In this document: in pieces, positions 7,744 to 14,622 of the stretch | How the letters are laid out: the number at the start of each line of letters is the position of its first letter | Position numbering within the stretch: the stretch's first letter is position 1 | Source: a virus | DNA: 20,874 nucleotides | Reading direction: 5' to 3' (one strand) | IMG/VR virus record: IMGVR_UViG_3300012936_000231 | Span: 1-20,874 of that record | Position numbers and translations under genes: made by a program | Notes under the pieces: generated by a model | What the model was told of the DNA's origin: nothing | Databases searched by the model: none | What the model saw: only the letters and a program-made list of their open reading frames with translations

Positions 7744-8184
7744 TTATGCCTTAATAATGTCTTTTGCTCTGCTGTTTGAATTTTTTAGTGGTGCTACTAA
7801 ATTTACTCTGTTACCTGCAGGTCTAAGAGCATTAATGGCCTCATAGGCTTCTTTAGTAATTTTTAGTGTATTAGTTGATAGTTCAAAAAATTCAAAAGGA
7901 TGAATATTTTGTTGCTCTGCAACCTGTAAAAGTACAATTCCTAATGCATTTGCATTTGCTTGACTAAATCCTGAACTTAGGAGTCTCATTTTAACTTGTT
8001 CTAGTAATGGGCCATTAATATGTTCTACTAAATTATCATCGTTAAAACTGCCTAATATTTGAGAAGATGCTTGAGGTAATGGAAAATCTACTGTACTATT
8101 TTTTAAAAAAATAGTCAGCATTTCATTTAATACTGTAATACTTCTTTCGTTTCCAAATGTTTCATATAAACTCTGACTGCTCAT
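7744..8184 (-). CDS. Small phage protein of unknown function
   Basis: A 146-residue, mostly helical protein starting MSSQSLYETFGNERSITVLN. It contains a Pro-containing segment (DFPLPQASSQILGSF) and ends in a basic tail (SRAKDIIKA). There is no signal peptide, membrane segment or catalytic motif I can name. The ATG overlaps the stop of the upstream gene by one base (TAATG), after a GAGGGT ribosome site. Its position between a tube-fold-like tail protein and the gp4-like head completion protein suggests a virion or assembly role. That is inference from context only. Confidence 0.7.
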   Translation of the reverse strand: MSSQSLYETFGNERSITVLNEMLTIFLKNSTVDFPLPQASSQILGSFNDDNLVEHINGPLLEQVKMRLLSSGFSQANANALGIVLLQVAEQQNIHPFEFFELSTNTLKITKEAYEAINALRPAGNRVNLVAPLKNSNSRAKDIIKA

Positions 8185-9473
8185 TATGTACCCTCATCTT
8201 CCTCTTCACTTCCAGAATCAACACGTTTTCCTTTACCCTTTAAAGGATCTTTAGGTCTTGGATTTTCTATTGCCTGTGTAATTTCATTAAAAATACCTCC
8301 TGTTAAAGCATCTTCAATATCTCCACCATGAACTGCGGCACTAAGTCCTCTGTCTAAGATTCTTCCAAAAGGATTATCAGAAAAGAAATCGCTAGTTTTT
8401 TCTAATATACTTCTAGTATCAGTACGTTTTTTAAACTCTTTGTAAGTTTCACCAGTATTATCATCTTTACCATCTTCGTCTTCATCTACAAATTGCTCAG
8501 GACCAGGTCTTAATTTATACGATGATGGTGCTTCGTCGGCAGTTAATAAATTTTTACCTGCGTTAAAATCTTCACCACCTTCAAATTGAGTTAAAATTTG
8601 TGGCTCTCTACCTCTGCCCATTATACCGTCCATTTTTGTTGGAGTTGTAATAGCAATTGGTTTTTTAATTTCTTTACCAAACAAACTTGGAAGATCAACA
8701 CCTTCCATATTTTCAAACCTTGCAAGATCCTGTTCACTTAATTGGAAATTAAGTTCATTAAATACTGAAAAATATTCATATTGTAATTGTATTTGAATAT
8801 CTTTTAATCCACTATCTGCATAATCTAAATCTCCAAATTGTATATTTGTAATAATTGGATTTGCTAAACTATACTGGATACCGGTATCACCGTGGTAAAG
8901 TATTATATCTATTCTTTCAAAGAAATAAGGTGTTTGTCTTTGTGTAAAGCCAAATGCATTACTATCGTAACCTTTAGTTGTATTGTCTTCAGTAAATTTT
9001 GCAGGACTTTCACTGTTATACTTATTTACATTTTTTGTAAGAACAGCAATATCTAAATCTCTACCACTTGCTTCTGTCCCTGAAAATTTATTAGCCGAGT
9101 CTGCAAATTGATATGTATAATATTTCATTAACATTGTAAGCCATTCATTTTGAATTGTATCGAATAAAGTTAAACCTATAGGGGAATATTCTCTGCCTGT
9201 AGTAACAATTTTTTTCTCATTAAATGAATTTACAATCTGGGTTTGTATTTGTACTTCTGGTAGTTGTGCTGTTCTTACTAACGAACCTAATCTAGTTCTA
9301 AGTTGTAAACTATCTTCTCCCAAAAGTTGACCCAAAAGGGCTCTGTTAGGTATAAAATTTACATATCCTTGAAACTTTTGTCGCGGTGGGGCGACATCTG
9401 GTCTGAATTGATAGGCGTTGCGGAAGTCCTTTAAATAGAAATTCCGCCCGCCTCCGAATTTAAGAAACTGCAC
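8184..9473 (-). CDS. Tail-tube-fold-like structural protein (possible gp48/gp54-type tube initiator)
   Basis: A 429-residue protein. Residues about 34-250 look like a diverged tail-tube domain: FQGYVNFIPN (34-43), TAQLPEVQIQTQIVNSFNEKK (68-88), GREYSPIGLTLFDTIQNEWL (93-112) and later DIQIQLQYEYFSVFNEL. These parallel the gp19-like order of a binding loop, a strand ending in N-x-x-N/K, and an 'x-P-I-T-L-T-x-x-D' segment. In T4 the baseplate proteins gp48 and gp54 share the tube fold and nucleate the tube, so one of those is the best guess. An extra 170 residues at the C-terminus are polar, Gly-rich and end very acidic (SEEEDEGT). The start is a GTG (9471-9473) with GGAG upstream; no in-frame ATG fits better. 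It follows gp19 by about 20 bp and probably shares its transcript. Confidence 0.6.
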   Translation of the reverse strand: MQFLKFGGGRNFYLKDFRNAYQFRPDVAPPRQKFQGYVNFIPNRALLGQLLGEDSLQLRTRLGSLVRTAQLPEVQIQTQIVNSFNEKKIVTTGREYSPIGLTLFDTIQNEWLTMLMKYYTYQFADSANKFSGTEASGRDLDIAVLTKNVNKYNSESPAKFTEDNTTKGYDSNAFGFTQRQTPYFFERIDIILYHGDTGIQYSLANPIITNIQFGDLDYADSGLKDIQIQLQYEYFSVFNELNFQLSEQDLARFENMEGVDLPSLFGKEIKKPIAITTPTKMDGIMGRGREPQILTQFEGGEDFNAGKNLLTADEAPSSYKLRPGPEQFVDEDEDGKDDNTGETYKEFKKRTDTRSILEKTSDFFSDNPFGRILDRGLSAAVHGGDIEDALTGGIFNEITQAIENPRPKDPLKGKGKRVDSGSEEEDEGT

Positions 9474-9493
9474 TACGCACTCCTAACCTAGGA

Positions 9494-10132
9494 TTAACCT
9501 AATGTTGTTGAGCCTACGTCTACTGTTTCTGGGAATGGGTTTCCACCTACAGTTCTACCATTAACATCGTTATCACCTTCAAAGTGTACGGCGTTATCGT
9601 ATCTGATCTGCATGATCACCTGTACTGGATCACTTGCTGAATAATCTGAGTCACTGTAGTCTACGTTTGTTAAGAAACAACCTTCAAGGAACCAAACTTC
9701 CGATGCACCTGCGTTGACACCATCTAAAACTTCGATTTGGCAATCGAATTTGTAATCACTACCTGAAGCAGGAGTGGTTTGTTGGAAATGGTTCAATTGT
9801 CTTTGGACTTGGGCACCAACAAGTTTTGTTACTTGGTTTTGTATATCATCCCTTACAGTAAGAGTAATTTGTTCCCATGCATGTTTTCCTTGAATATAAA
9901 CTCTTGAGTTGTAACTATCAATAATTTGCTCTTCGTAACTGATTTTAGGTCTACTTACGTTTTGCACATTTTGAGTAAGTACTTTAGTTTCATTACTTCC
10001 ACCAAAGTTGTTAAGCAAACTCACACGGAATCTATATTTAAGTTTTGGCATAAGTACGCCAGAACCAGTATTACCGGTTAAGGGTACACCAAATTTACTT
10101 TTAGTTTCTGTTGTTGCACTATCTACTGCCAT
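9494..10132 (-). CDS. 19: Tail tube protein (gp19-like)
   Basis: The hexameric inner tube protein of the contractile tail, 212 residues against 163 in T4. MPKLKYRFRVSLLNNFG (28-44) is the first tube strand. VSRPKISYEEQIIDSYNSRVYIQGK (59-83) is the loop and hairpin typical of the family, followed by WEQITLTVRDDIQNQV (86-101). EVWFLEGCFLTNVDYSDSDY (145-164) matches the usual 'E.W.L.G.ai..vd.g..dY' signature. The last 25 residues are a Gly/Val-rich extension. It is preceded by a good AGGAG ribosome site and a leader of about 44 nt from a late box at 10182, and is separated from the sheath gene by an intrinsic terminator. Confidence in the family is high. Confidence 0.93.
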   Translation of the reverse strand: MAVDSATTETKSKFGVPLTGNTGSGVLMPKLKYRFRVSLLNNFGGSNETKVLTQNVQNVSRPKISYEEQIIDSYNSRVYIQGKHAWEQITLTVRDDIQNQVTKLVGAQVQRQLNHFQQTTPASGSDYKFDCQIEVLDGVNAGASEVWFLEGCFLTNVDYSDSDYSASDPVQVIMQIRYDNAVHFEGDNDVNGRTVGGNPFPETVDVGSTTLG

Positions 10133-10135
10133 GTT

Positions 10136-10148
10136 GTTCTCCTAGAAC
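10136..10148 (-). promoter_or_regulatory. Hairpin holding the gp19 ribosome binding site
   Basis: On the minus strand GTTCT-AGG-AGAAC forms a 5-bp stem with a 3-base loop, and the AGGAGA ribosome site lies in its loop and 3' arm. Three bases separate it from the ATG. The stem is short, so any effect on translation is inference. Confidence 0.45.
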
Positions 10149-10155
10149 TTAATTA

Positions 10156-10174
10156 ATTAAAGTTCGACTTTAAT
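10156..10174 (-). promoter_or_regulatory. 8-bp inverted repeat near the 5' end of the predicted gp19 leader
   Basis: ATTAAAGT-CGA-ACTTTAAT is a perfect 8-bp stem with a 3-base loop. With T4 late-promoter spacing the transcript would begin near 10176, which places this hairpin at the very 5' end of the gp19 mRNA. Terminal hairpins can protect mRNA from decay; that role here is inference. Confidence 0.5.
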
Positions 10175-10181
10175 ATACGAA

Positions 10182-10189
10182 TATTTATC
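10182..10189 (-). promoter_or_regulatory. T4-type late promoter box GATAAATA (leadered class) for gp19
   Basis: GATAAATA on the minus strand, 49 bases before the gp19 ATG. It lies between the sheath terminator and the tube gene, so the tube has its own start of transcription. Confidence 0.8.
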
Positions 10190-10232
10190 TGATCTTAGTA
10201 AAAAATATTAACTATAGTTTTAATTCTTTCAC

Positions 10233-10256
10233 AAAAAAGGGCGGAAAAACCGCCCT
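10233..10256 (-). terminator. Intrinsic terminator after the tail sheath gene
   Basis: On the minus strand AGGGCGG-TTTTT-CCGCCCT is a perfect 7-bp GC-rich stem with a 5-base loop, running into six T. It lies 22 bases after the sheath stop codon and upstream of the gp19 late box, so it separates sheath from tube transcription. It is one of the few GC-rich patches in the window. Confidence 0.92.
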
Positions 10257-10277
10257 CTTATGTAGTTAAATTACTGT

Positions 10278-13082
10278 TTAACCAGTTTGACCCAATGTGT
10301 TTTGGATTCTGATAGGTATGTAAATGAACTCTACTGCTTTGACTGGCTGTATCGCTATGTCAATGTGTAATTCATTTCTATCAATTCTTGCTGGTGTATT
10401 GTTTGTTGTATCACATACTGTAATAAAGTCAAACAATCCTCTCTGTGCAACAAGTTCGCCAAGTAGTCTATCAACTACTGTTTTTGCGTTTGCTCTTGTT
10501 ACTTCATCGTTTGGTTCAAACAAGAATGGTTTCACTGCATCATCTAATTGTTCACGTAGGTAAACTACTAGTCTTGCAACGTTAATTCTATCCAATGCAC
10601 TTGATACAGGATTTAGTGTTTTTTGTCCAAATACTGCTAATCCTCTTCCTGGGAAATTCCCAATTGGATTAACTTTATTTGAATATAAACTATCTCTTTG
10701 TCCTTCACTTAATGCTACTGGTTCAAACTCACTTGTTGTTGCGTTTAAGAAACCTACTGATGTTGCATTATTAACAAGTCCTCTTTGGAACCCTGCTGGT
10801 GCAAACCATGGGAAAGCCACTTGGTCATTAAATGCTAACGTTCTTAGTGCCATATGTGATGCTGGAACCATTACACTTGTACCATCTAGGTTTGTTGTTA
10901 AACCATGTGGATAGTAAACAGCCGCATAAGGATCACTTGATACTAATCCGTCTTCACCGTTCTCACCTGCATTATTACTGTTTGTTGCCCAATTTTTTGT
11001 ACTTGTGGCATCTGAAGCCAATCTAAATGGAGCATCTATCACATTAAATACAGTATTTTTTCTATCTGTACCTACAGTAATCATTTCGTCTGCAAGTTCT
11101 GGATATCCAGGAACTGCCATAATATTGAAACGATTTGTTTCATTTCTGATTTCTTGATTACTAGAAATTACTGATGCTAATGCATTAACAATGACACGTC
11201 TTTGTGCTTTTCTAAGCATAAATGGTGATCCGTCAGTTTTATTACCACTCTCATCTTGCCATAAGCCAGTTGTAGTATTATACTTTTTAACATTACCTGA
11301 ACTTAACAATTTGTTCCATGCTAAAATATTTGCAGGGAAACTTGCTGTTGGCGGTGCAGTAGAAATTAATGTGTTACTTGAACTTGAATTTCTAAAATCT
11401 GCAAACACAATACCATCTGGACTATGCTGATCAGCATTGTCTAATAGTACCCAAGCACCAGAGGCTCTTTTGTAAATTCTAGGATAGTTTTCTAGATCAC
11501 TACCATCTACCCAAATATCGCCGTCAACTAATGAACTTACGCCATCTGATTGTAAAGTTGGTGCTGAACCTTTAACTTGTACATCCTTGTCGTAAGGTTC
11601 CCAACCTGTTGTAGGATGGTTATATAAAATATCTACGTTTTCTGTGCTTATAGAACTGTTGTACCATAATGTTCCGTCTGCTAATGTTCCTGTAATAGCA
11701 TTTGAACTTGCAGTAAAACTTAATTTTTCAAAGTTACTGTAAGGTGCTGAACTATCTAAAGCAAGATTAGCCGCTGTGAAACCAGATACATTACCATCTA
11801 TAACTAGTATATCTGTACCAGCACTATTAACTAGTTGAATTTTACCTGAATTGTTTGAAGCAACCACTGTATTTGCAAAAGTTAATGATGAGTTAGAAGC
11901 GGTTAAGGCCGCATTTATATCTTGTACCATGTCATCAACACTTGCATTACCGTCTGCATCTCCATCTGTACTAAATGTAACATCTACATTTGAACCACTG
12001 TTGATTCTTAATGAGATACTAATTTTACCACTATGTGGTGCAACTGCTACTGCTGTATCACTAACAACTGCATTACCTAATGCTGTAACACTTGATCCGC
12101 CATTATGACGTTTTGGTGAAATACTTGCTGTACCATCAGCCTCATTTGCTCCTTCTCCAGAAACATCAAAATAAATGTCTCCAAGTTGAGGATTTGCAGT
12201 ATGTCTAGCAGGTGAAAATGCTGAAGACATTAATACACCTGATTCAACTGTTTGTGCAGTAAATTGTGCTGTTGAACTATTGTATAGTTTTAGTGAAAAG
12301 TCTGATCCATTACTTACTGAATTTAATTGTAAGAATAAATCTCCTGACTGTAAAGCACCACCACCTTGTCTTGTAGCAGGTAATTGTGCGTTTGACCCTA
12401 TTTGGAAATCTGCTGAAGATGTTCTTGTTGACCATCCTGTACTTCCAATTAAGTCCCAATTATTTGCTGTTGTTTTTTGATAAACTTTAAATGTTGCTAA
12501 AGTATTTCCTGAAACATCGAAATAAACTACAGCATAGTCGCCGTCTTGTCCATAACCTGTTTTTGGTGTGCCGTCAGATGCTAAATCTGTACTTGCTGGA
12601 ACTTTTACTGTTTGTCTAACATAGTTAGCACCATCGTATTTTTTAATTCCAATTATTGTACTTGCAGTATCTAACCAATATGATCCGTTTGCTGGAGCAG
12701 TTGTAGGTGCTGTCGCAGTAGCCGTTAAGGCATTTAAGTCTACATTTGCTCTTAAAACGTATGCACTATTGGCTACACCAAGGAAACTATAAGCCGCAAG
12801 TAGTCCATATTCATTTTGTTCGTTACCATGTAACTGAGTTCCTCCACTACTTTTAAACACAGGATTACCATACTGTTGTAATAGTTCTCTCTGGCTAGAA
12901 ATCTTGTAGAGTCTGTCTGATTTTGCTAGAGATGTGTAACCAGCAGTACCAGAACCGTCTGGACTCGTTTTGTCTTGAGCCGTTGCGATTACTATAAGTG
13001 GTACTGAACCTGCACCAGCAGGAGCATAAAAACTCTCATCTGATACACTTACACTAACTCCAGGTGAAACTAATGTTGCCAT
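10278..13082 (-). CDS. 18: Tail sheath protein (gp18-like) with a long repeat-bearing insertion
   Basis: The contractile sheath subunit, 934 residues against 659 in T4. The N-terminus (MATLVSPGVSVSVSDESFYA) and the C-terminal 300 residues are classic gp18, including NVARLVVYLREQLDDAVKPF (834-853), EPNDEVTRANAKTVVDRLL (856-874) and HIDIAIQPVKAVEFIYIPIR (906-925). Between about 120 and 620 lies a Ser/Thr/Ala/Gly-rich region with diverged modules of the form (D)G-x-x-W/F-x-D...Y...W. Examples are near 131-156, 180-212, 469-496, 520-546 and 596-609. Such insertions form the surface domains of the sheath. It has an AGGAGA ribosome site and a late box (GATAAATA, then CTATT) 33 bases before the ATG. 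An intrinsic terminator follows, so it is probably made mostly from a monocistronic mRNA. Confidence 0.96.
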   Translation of the reverse strand: MATLVSPGVSVSVSDESFYAPAGAGSVPLIVIATAQDKTSPDGSGTAGYTSLAKSDRLYKISSQRELLQQYGNPVFKSSGGTQLHGNEQNEYGLLAAYSFLGVANSAYVLRANVDLNALTATATAPTTAPANGSYWLDTASTIIGIKKYDGANYVRQTVKVPASTDLASDGTPKTGYGQDGDYAVVYFDVSGNTLATFKVYQKTTANNWDLIGSTGWSTRTSSADFQIGSNAQLPATRQGGGALQSGDLFLQLNSVSNGSDFSLKLYNSSTAQFTAQTVESGVLMSSAFSPARHTANPQLGDIYFDVSGEGANEADGTASISPKRHNGGSSVTALGNAVVSDTAVAVAPHSGKISISLRINSGSNVDVTFSTDGDADGNASVDDMVQDINAALTASNSSLTFANTVVASNNSGKIQLVNSAGTDILVIDGNVSGFTAANLALDSSAPYSNFEKLSFTASSNAITGTLADGTLWYNSSISTENVDILYNHPTTGWEPYDKDVQVKGSAPTLQSDGVSSLVDGDIWVDGSDLENYPRIYKRASGAWVLLDNADQHSPDGIVFADFRNSSSSNTLISTAPPTASFPANILAWNKLLSSGNVKKYNTTTGLWQDESGNKTDGSPFMLRKAQRRVIVNALASVISSNQEIRNETNRFNIMAVPGYPELADEMITVGTDRKNTVFNVIDAPFRLASDATSTKNWATNSNNAGENGEDGLVSSDPYAAVYYPHGLTTNLDGTSVMVPASHMALRTLAFNDQVAFPWFAPAGFQRGLVNNATSVGFLNATTSEFEPVALSEGQRDSLYSNKVNPIGNFPGRGLAVFGQKTLNPVSSALDRINVARLVVYLREQLDDAVKPFLFEPNDEVTRANAKTVVDRLLGELVAQRGLFDFITVCDTTNNTPARIDRNELHIDIAIQPVKAVEFIYIPIRIQNTLGQTG

Positions 13083-13115
13083 ATTTTTCTCCTAATATTA
13101 AGATTTTCTTAATAG

Positions 13116-13123
13116 TATTTATC
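13116..13123 (-). promoter_or_regulatory. T4-type late promoter box GATAAATA (leadered class) for gp18
   Basis: GATAAATA followed by CTATT on the minus strand differs from the T4 late consensus TATAAATACTATT only at the first base. It lies 33 bases before the sheath ATG with AGGAGA in between. An 8-bp inverted repeat (13096-13103 with 13107-13114, TTT loop) adjoins it. The predicted +1 near 13110 falls inside that repeat, so only read-through RNA would carry the whole hairpin. Confidence 0.85.
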
Positions 13124-13173
13124 TTTTTTTAGGATTATAGTGTATTTAAGGAATTAAGACGTATTAGGCAGTA

Positions 13174-13836
13174 TTATACAATTTTAAGATGTTCTTTAAA
13201 TTTTCCAGTTTTCCAATCTCTGATATCATCAACTTGCTTTGCTAAATCTTCTAAAGTGCCATTATTATCAATTATATAGTCTACAGGATATCCTGCCCAG
13301 TTCCATTCGCTTTCATGTACGTCTCTGTACTTTGTTTCCATGATTTTTCTGTTTACAACATTTTCATGAGCAGTTTTGGCTACTTCAAACCATTCAGGTA
13401 ACTCTCCACGTTGTACCCAAATAACAACTCCTCCCATACTTTTTATAAGATCTAACTCATTTCTAAATCTTGCATCACTTATTACAGTACAAGGTGCATT
13501 ATTATTTTGCTTTCTAATCCTGTATTCTAAACTATTAATCCAAATATCAGGTGCAAAATGATTACGCATTACTTCAGTACCCATTAATTGTAATGCTAGT
13601 CTTGGAGTAAAATTAGGAACTCCTAATTTTTTTGTCCAAAACATATCAGGTATTTCGCGGAAATCTCTGCTTTCAACAGTATCTCCTTCAAGCATGTCTC
13701 TAGGCCAGCCAAATATACTAGCACATACATCTTTTACTGGGGAGGCGAAACTATCATGGGAACATCCACGTTCTACAAACATATTGGCTACTGTATCTTT
13801 GCCACTGCCTATAAAACCCGTTATTCCTATTAGCAT
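13174..13836 (-). CDS. 1: Deoxynucleoside monophosphate kinase (gp1-like)
   Basis: Phosphorylates dNMPs to dNDPs for phage DNA synthesis; 220 residues against 241 in T4 gp1. The P-loop GFIGSGKDT (7-15) is intact. HDSFASPVKDVCASIFGW (27-44) follows with the DNMP-kinase type 'F..P.K......FG' signature. ESRDFREIPDMFW (55-67) and PRLALQLMGTEVMRNHF (78-94) match the substrate-binding part. VISDARFRNELDLIKSMGGVVIWVQR lies near 118-143, with D120/R122 in the 'SDvRF.nE' motif of this family. A T4-type nucleotide gene among virion genes is normal, since T4 gene 1 also lies beside structural genes. The start ATG is one base from the gp13 stop, with AGGAT upstream, so it is probably co-transcribed with gp13. 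Confidence 0.92.
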   Translation of the reverse strand: MLIGITGFIGSGKDTVANMFVERGCSHDSFASPVKDVCASIFGWPRDMLEGDTVESRDFREIPDMFWTKKLGVPNFTPRLALQLMGTEVMRNHFAPDIWINSLEYRIRKQNNNAPCTVISDARFRNELDLIKSMGGVVIWVQRGELPEWFEVAKTAHENVVNRKIMETKYRDVHESEWNWAGYPVDYIIDNNGTLEDLAKQVDDIRDWKTGKFKEHLKIV

Positions 13837-13837
13837 A

Positions 13838-14599
13838 TTATCCTATAACGAAATTAAGAGGAATGTTGCCCTCTTCCATATTGTGAATACTATCTCTGAA
13901 ACTTTGCATTTCTTGTTGTGCTTCTGATTTAAGTGCCTCACCATTTAACTGTATGGCTCCACCGGCACCAGGTAGTCCTGATTGGTACTTGCTTCTTGCT
14001 TCTCCAAGCATATATTTAGACTGTGATAAAGCATATCCTGATAACCAGTTTGCGGCATAAACATCTGTAAGTAATATTGATTCTGGAATAAACATGTAAA
14101 CACCTACTGCAATATCTTCTTCATGTCTAACATTTCTTAATATTTTTAATTGTTTTGTATTTCTATTCCAAATAAAATTGTATTCACTACCAAAAATTCT
14201 ACCAATAGTTTCTTTGTATTGAGCAAAGGCATCAAATACTGCAAGTCCACCTATCTGTCCTGCTTGTAGCATATACATATTATTAAATGCTACATCAAAT
14301 GGATCGAAGTTAGTACCGCCACCACTATTGGTTCCAATACCTCTCCTGTAAAGACGTCTAACTTCCATAACTTCATCAGGTAAAGTATATTCTGTTACAT
14401 CTGTTTTTGTTTGGAAAAATATAACACTTTCCTCTACACTACCAGCACTTAACTGTCTGTATAGAGCAATAGCCTTATCTATAGCAACATCATAATGTTC
14501 TCTGTCTAATTCGACATCAATTATTCCGTCGCCTAGACGAATTTGCATCTCCTTTATGAGTTCTTCTCGGCTTTTATATCCTATTTGATCTTTTGGCAT
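13838..14599 (-). CDS. 13: Neck protein gp13-like (head-tail connector)
   Basis: Closes the filled head and provides the tail-joining surface; 253 residues against 309 in T4. The N-terminal ELIKEMQIRLGDGIIDVELD (13-32) parallels T4 gp13 'RRLGAPIINVELT', followed by a helix with AIALYRQL. The C-terminal signature is well conserved in order: LSGYALSQSKYMLGEARSKY (186-205), LPGAGGAIQLNGEALKSEAQ (209-228), then a helix and a hydrophobic end (NFVIG), like the T4 'LPGGVTIDGQRLIEEA ... ILVG' end. The middle is shorter than in T4. There is no Shine-Dalgarno; a late box GATAAATA ends five bases before the ATG. Confidence 0.87.
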   Translation of the reverse strand: MPKDQIGYKSREELIKEMQIRLGDGIIDVELDREHYDVAIDKAIALYRQLSAGSVEESVIFFQTKTDVTEYTLPDEVMEVRRLYRRGIGTNSGGGTNFDPFDVAFNNMYMLQAGQIGGLAVFDAFAQYKETIGRIFGSEYNFIWNRNTKQLKILRNVRHEEDIAVGVYMFIPESILLTDVYAANWLSGYALSQSKYMLGEARSKYQSGLPGAGGAIQLNGEALKSEAQQEMQSFRDSIHNMEEGNIPLNFVIG

Positions 14600-14604
14600 A
14601 CTAC

Positions 14605-14612
14605 TATTTATC
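14605..14612 (-). promoter_or_regulatory. T4-type late promoter box GATAAATA (leaderless class) for gp13
   Basis: GATAAATA on the minus strand ends five bases (GTAGT) before the gp13 ATG, with no ribosome site visible. Confidence 0.75.
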
Positions 14613-14622
14613 GTTTTTTAAA

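Noticed and set aside
10149-10160. TTAATTAATTAA-type palindrome as an operator
   Set aside because: Such AT palindromes are expected by chance at this base composition, and there is no second copy or regulator gene nearby.
13096-13114. Hairpin before the sheath gene as a 5' leader element
   Set aside because: With T4 spacing the late transcript would begin inside the hairpin, so it would not be intact in the main sheath mRNA. It may be incidental in AT-rich DNA.
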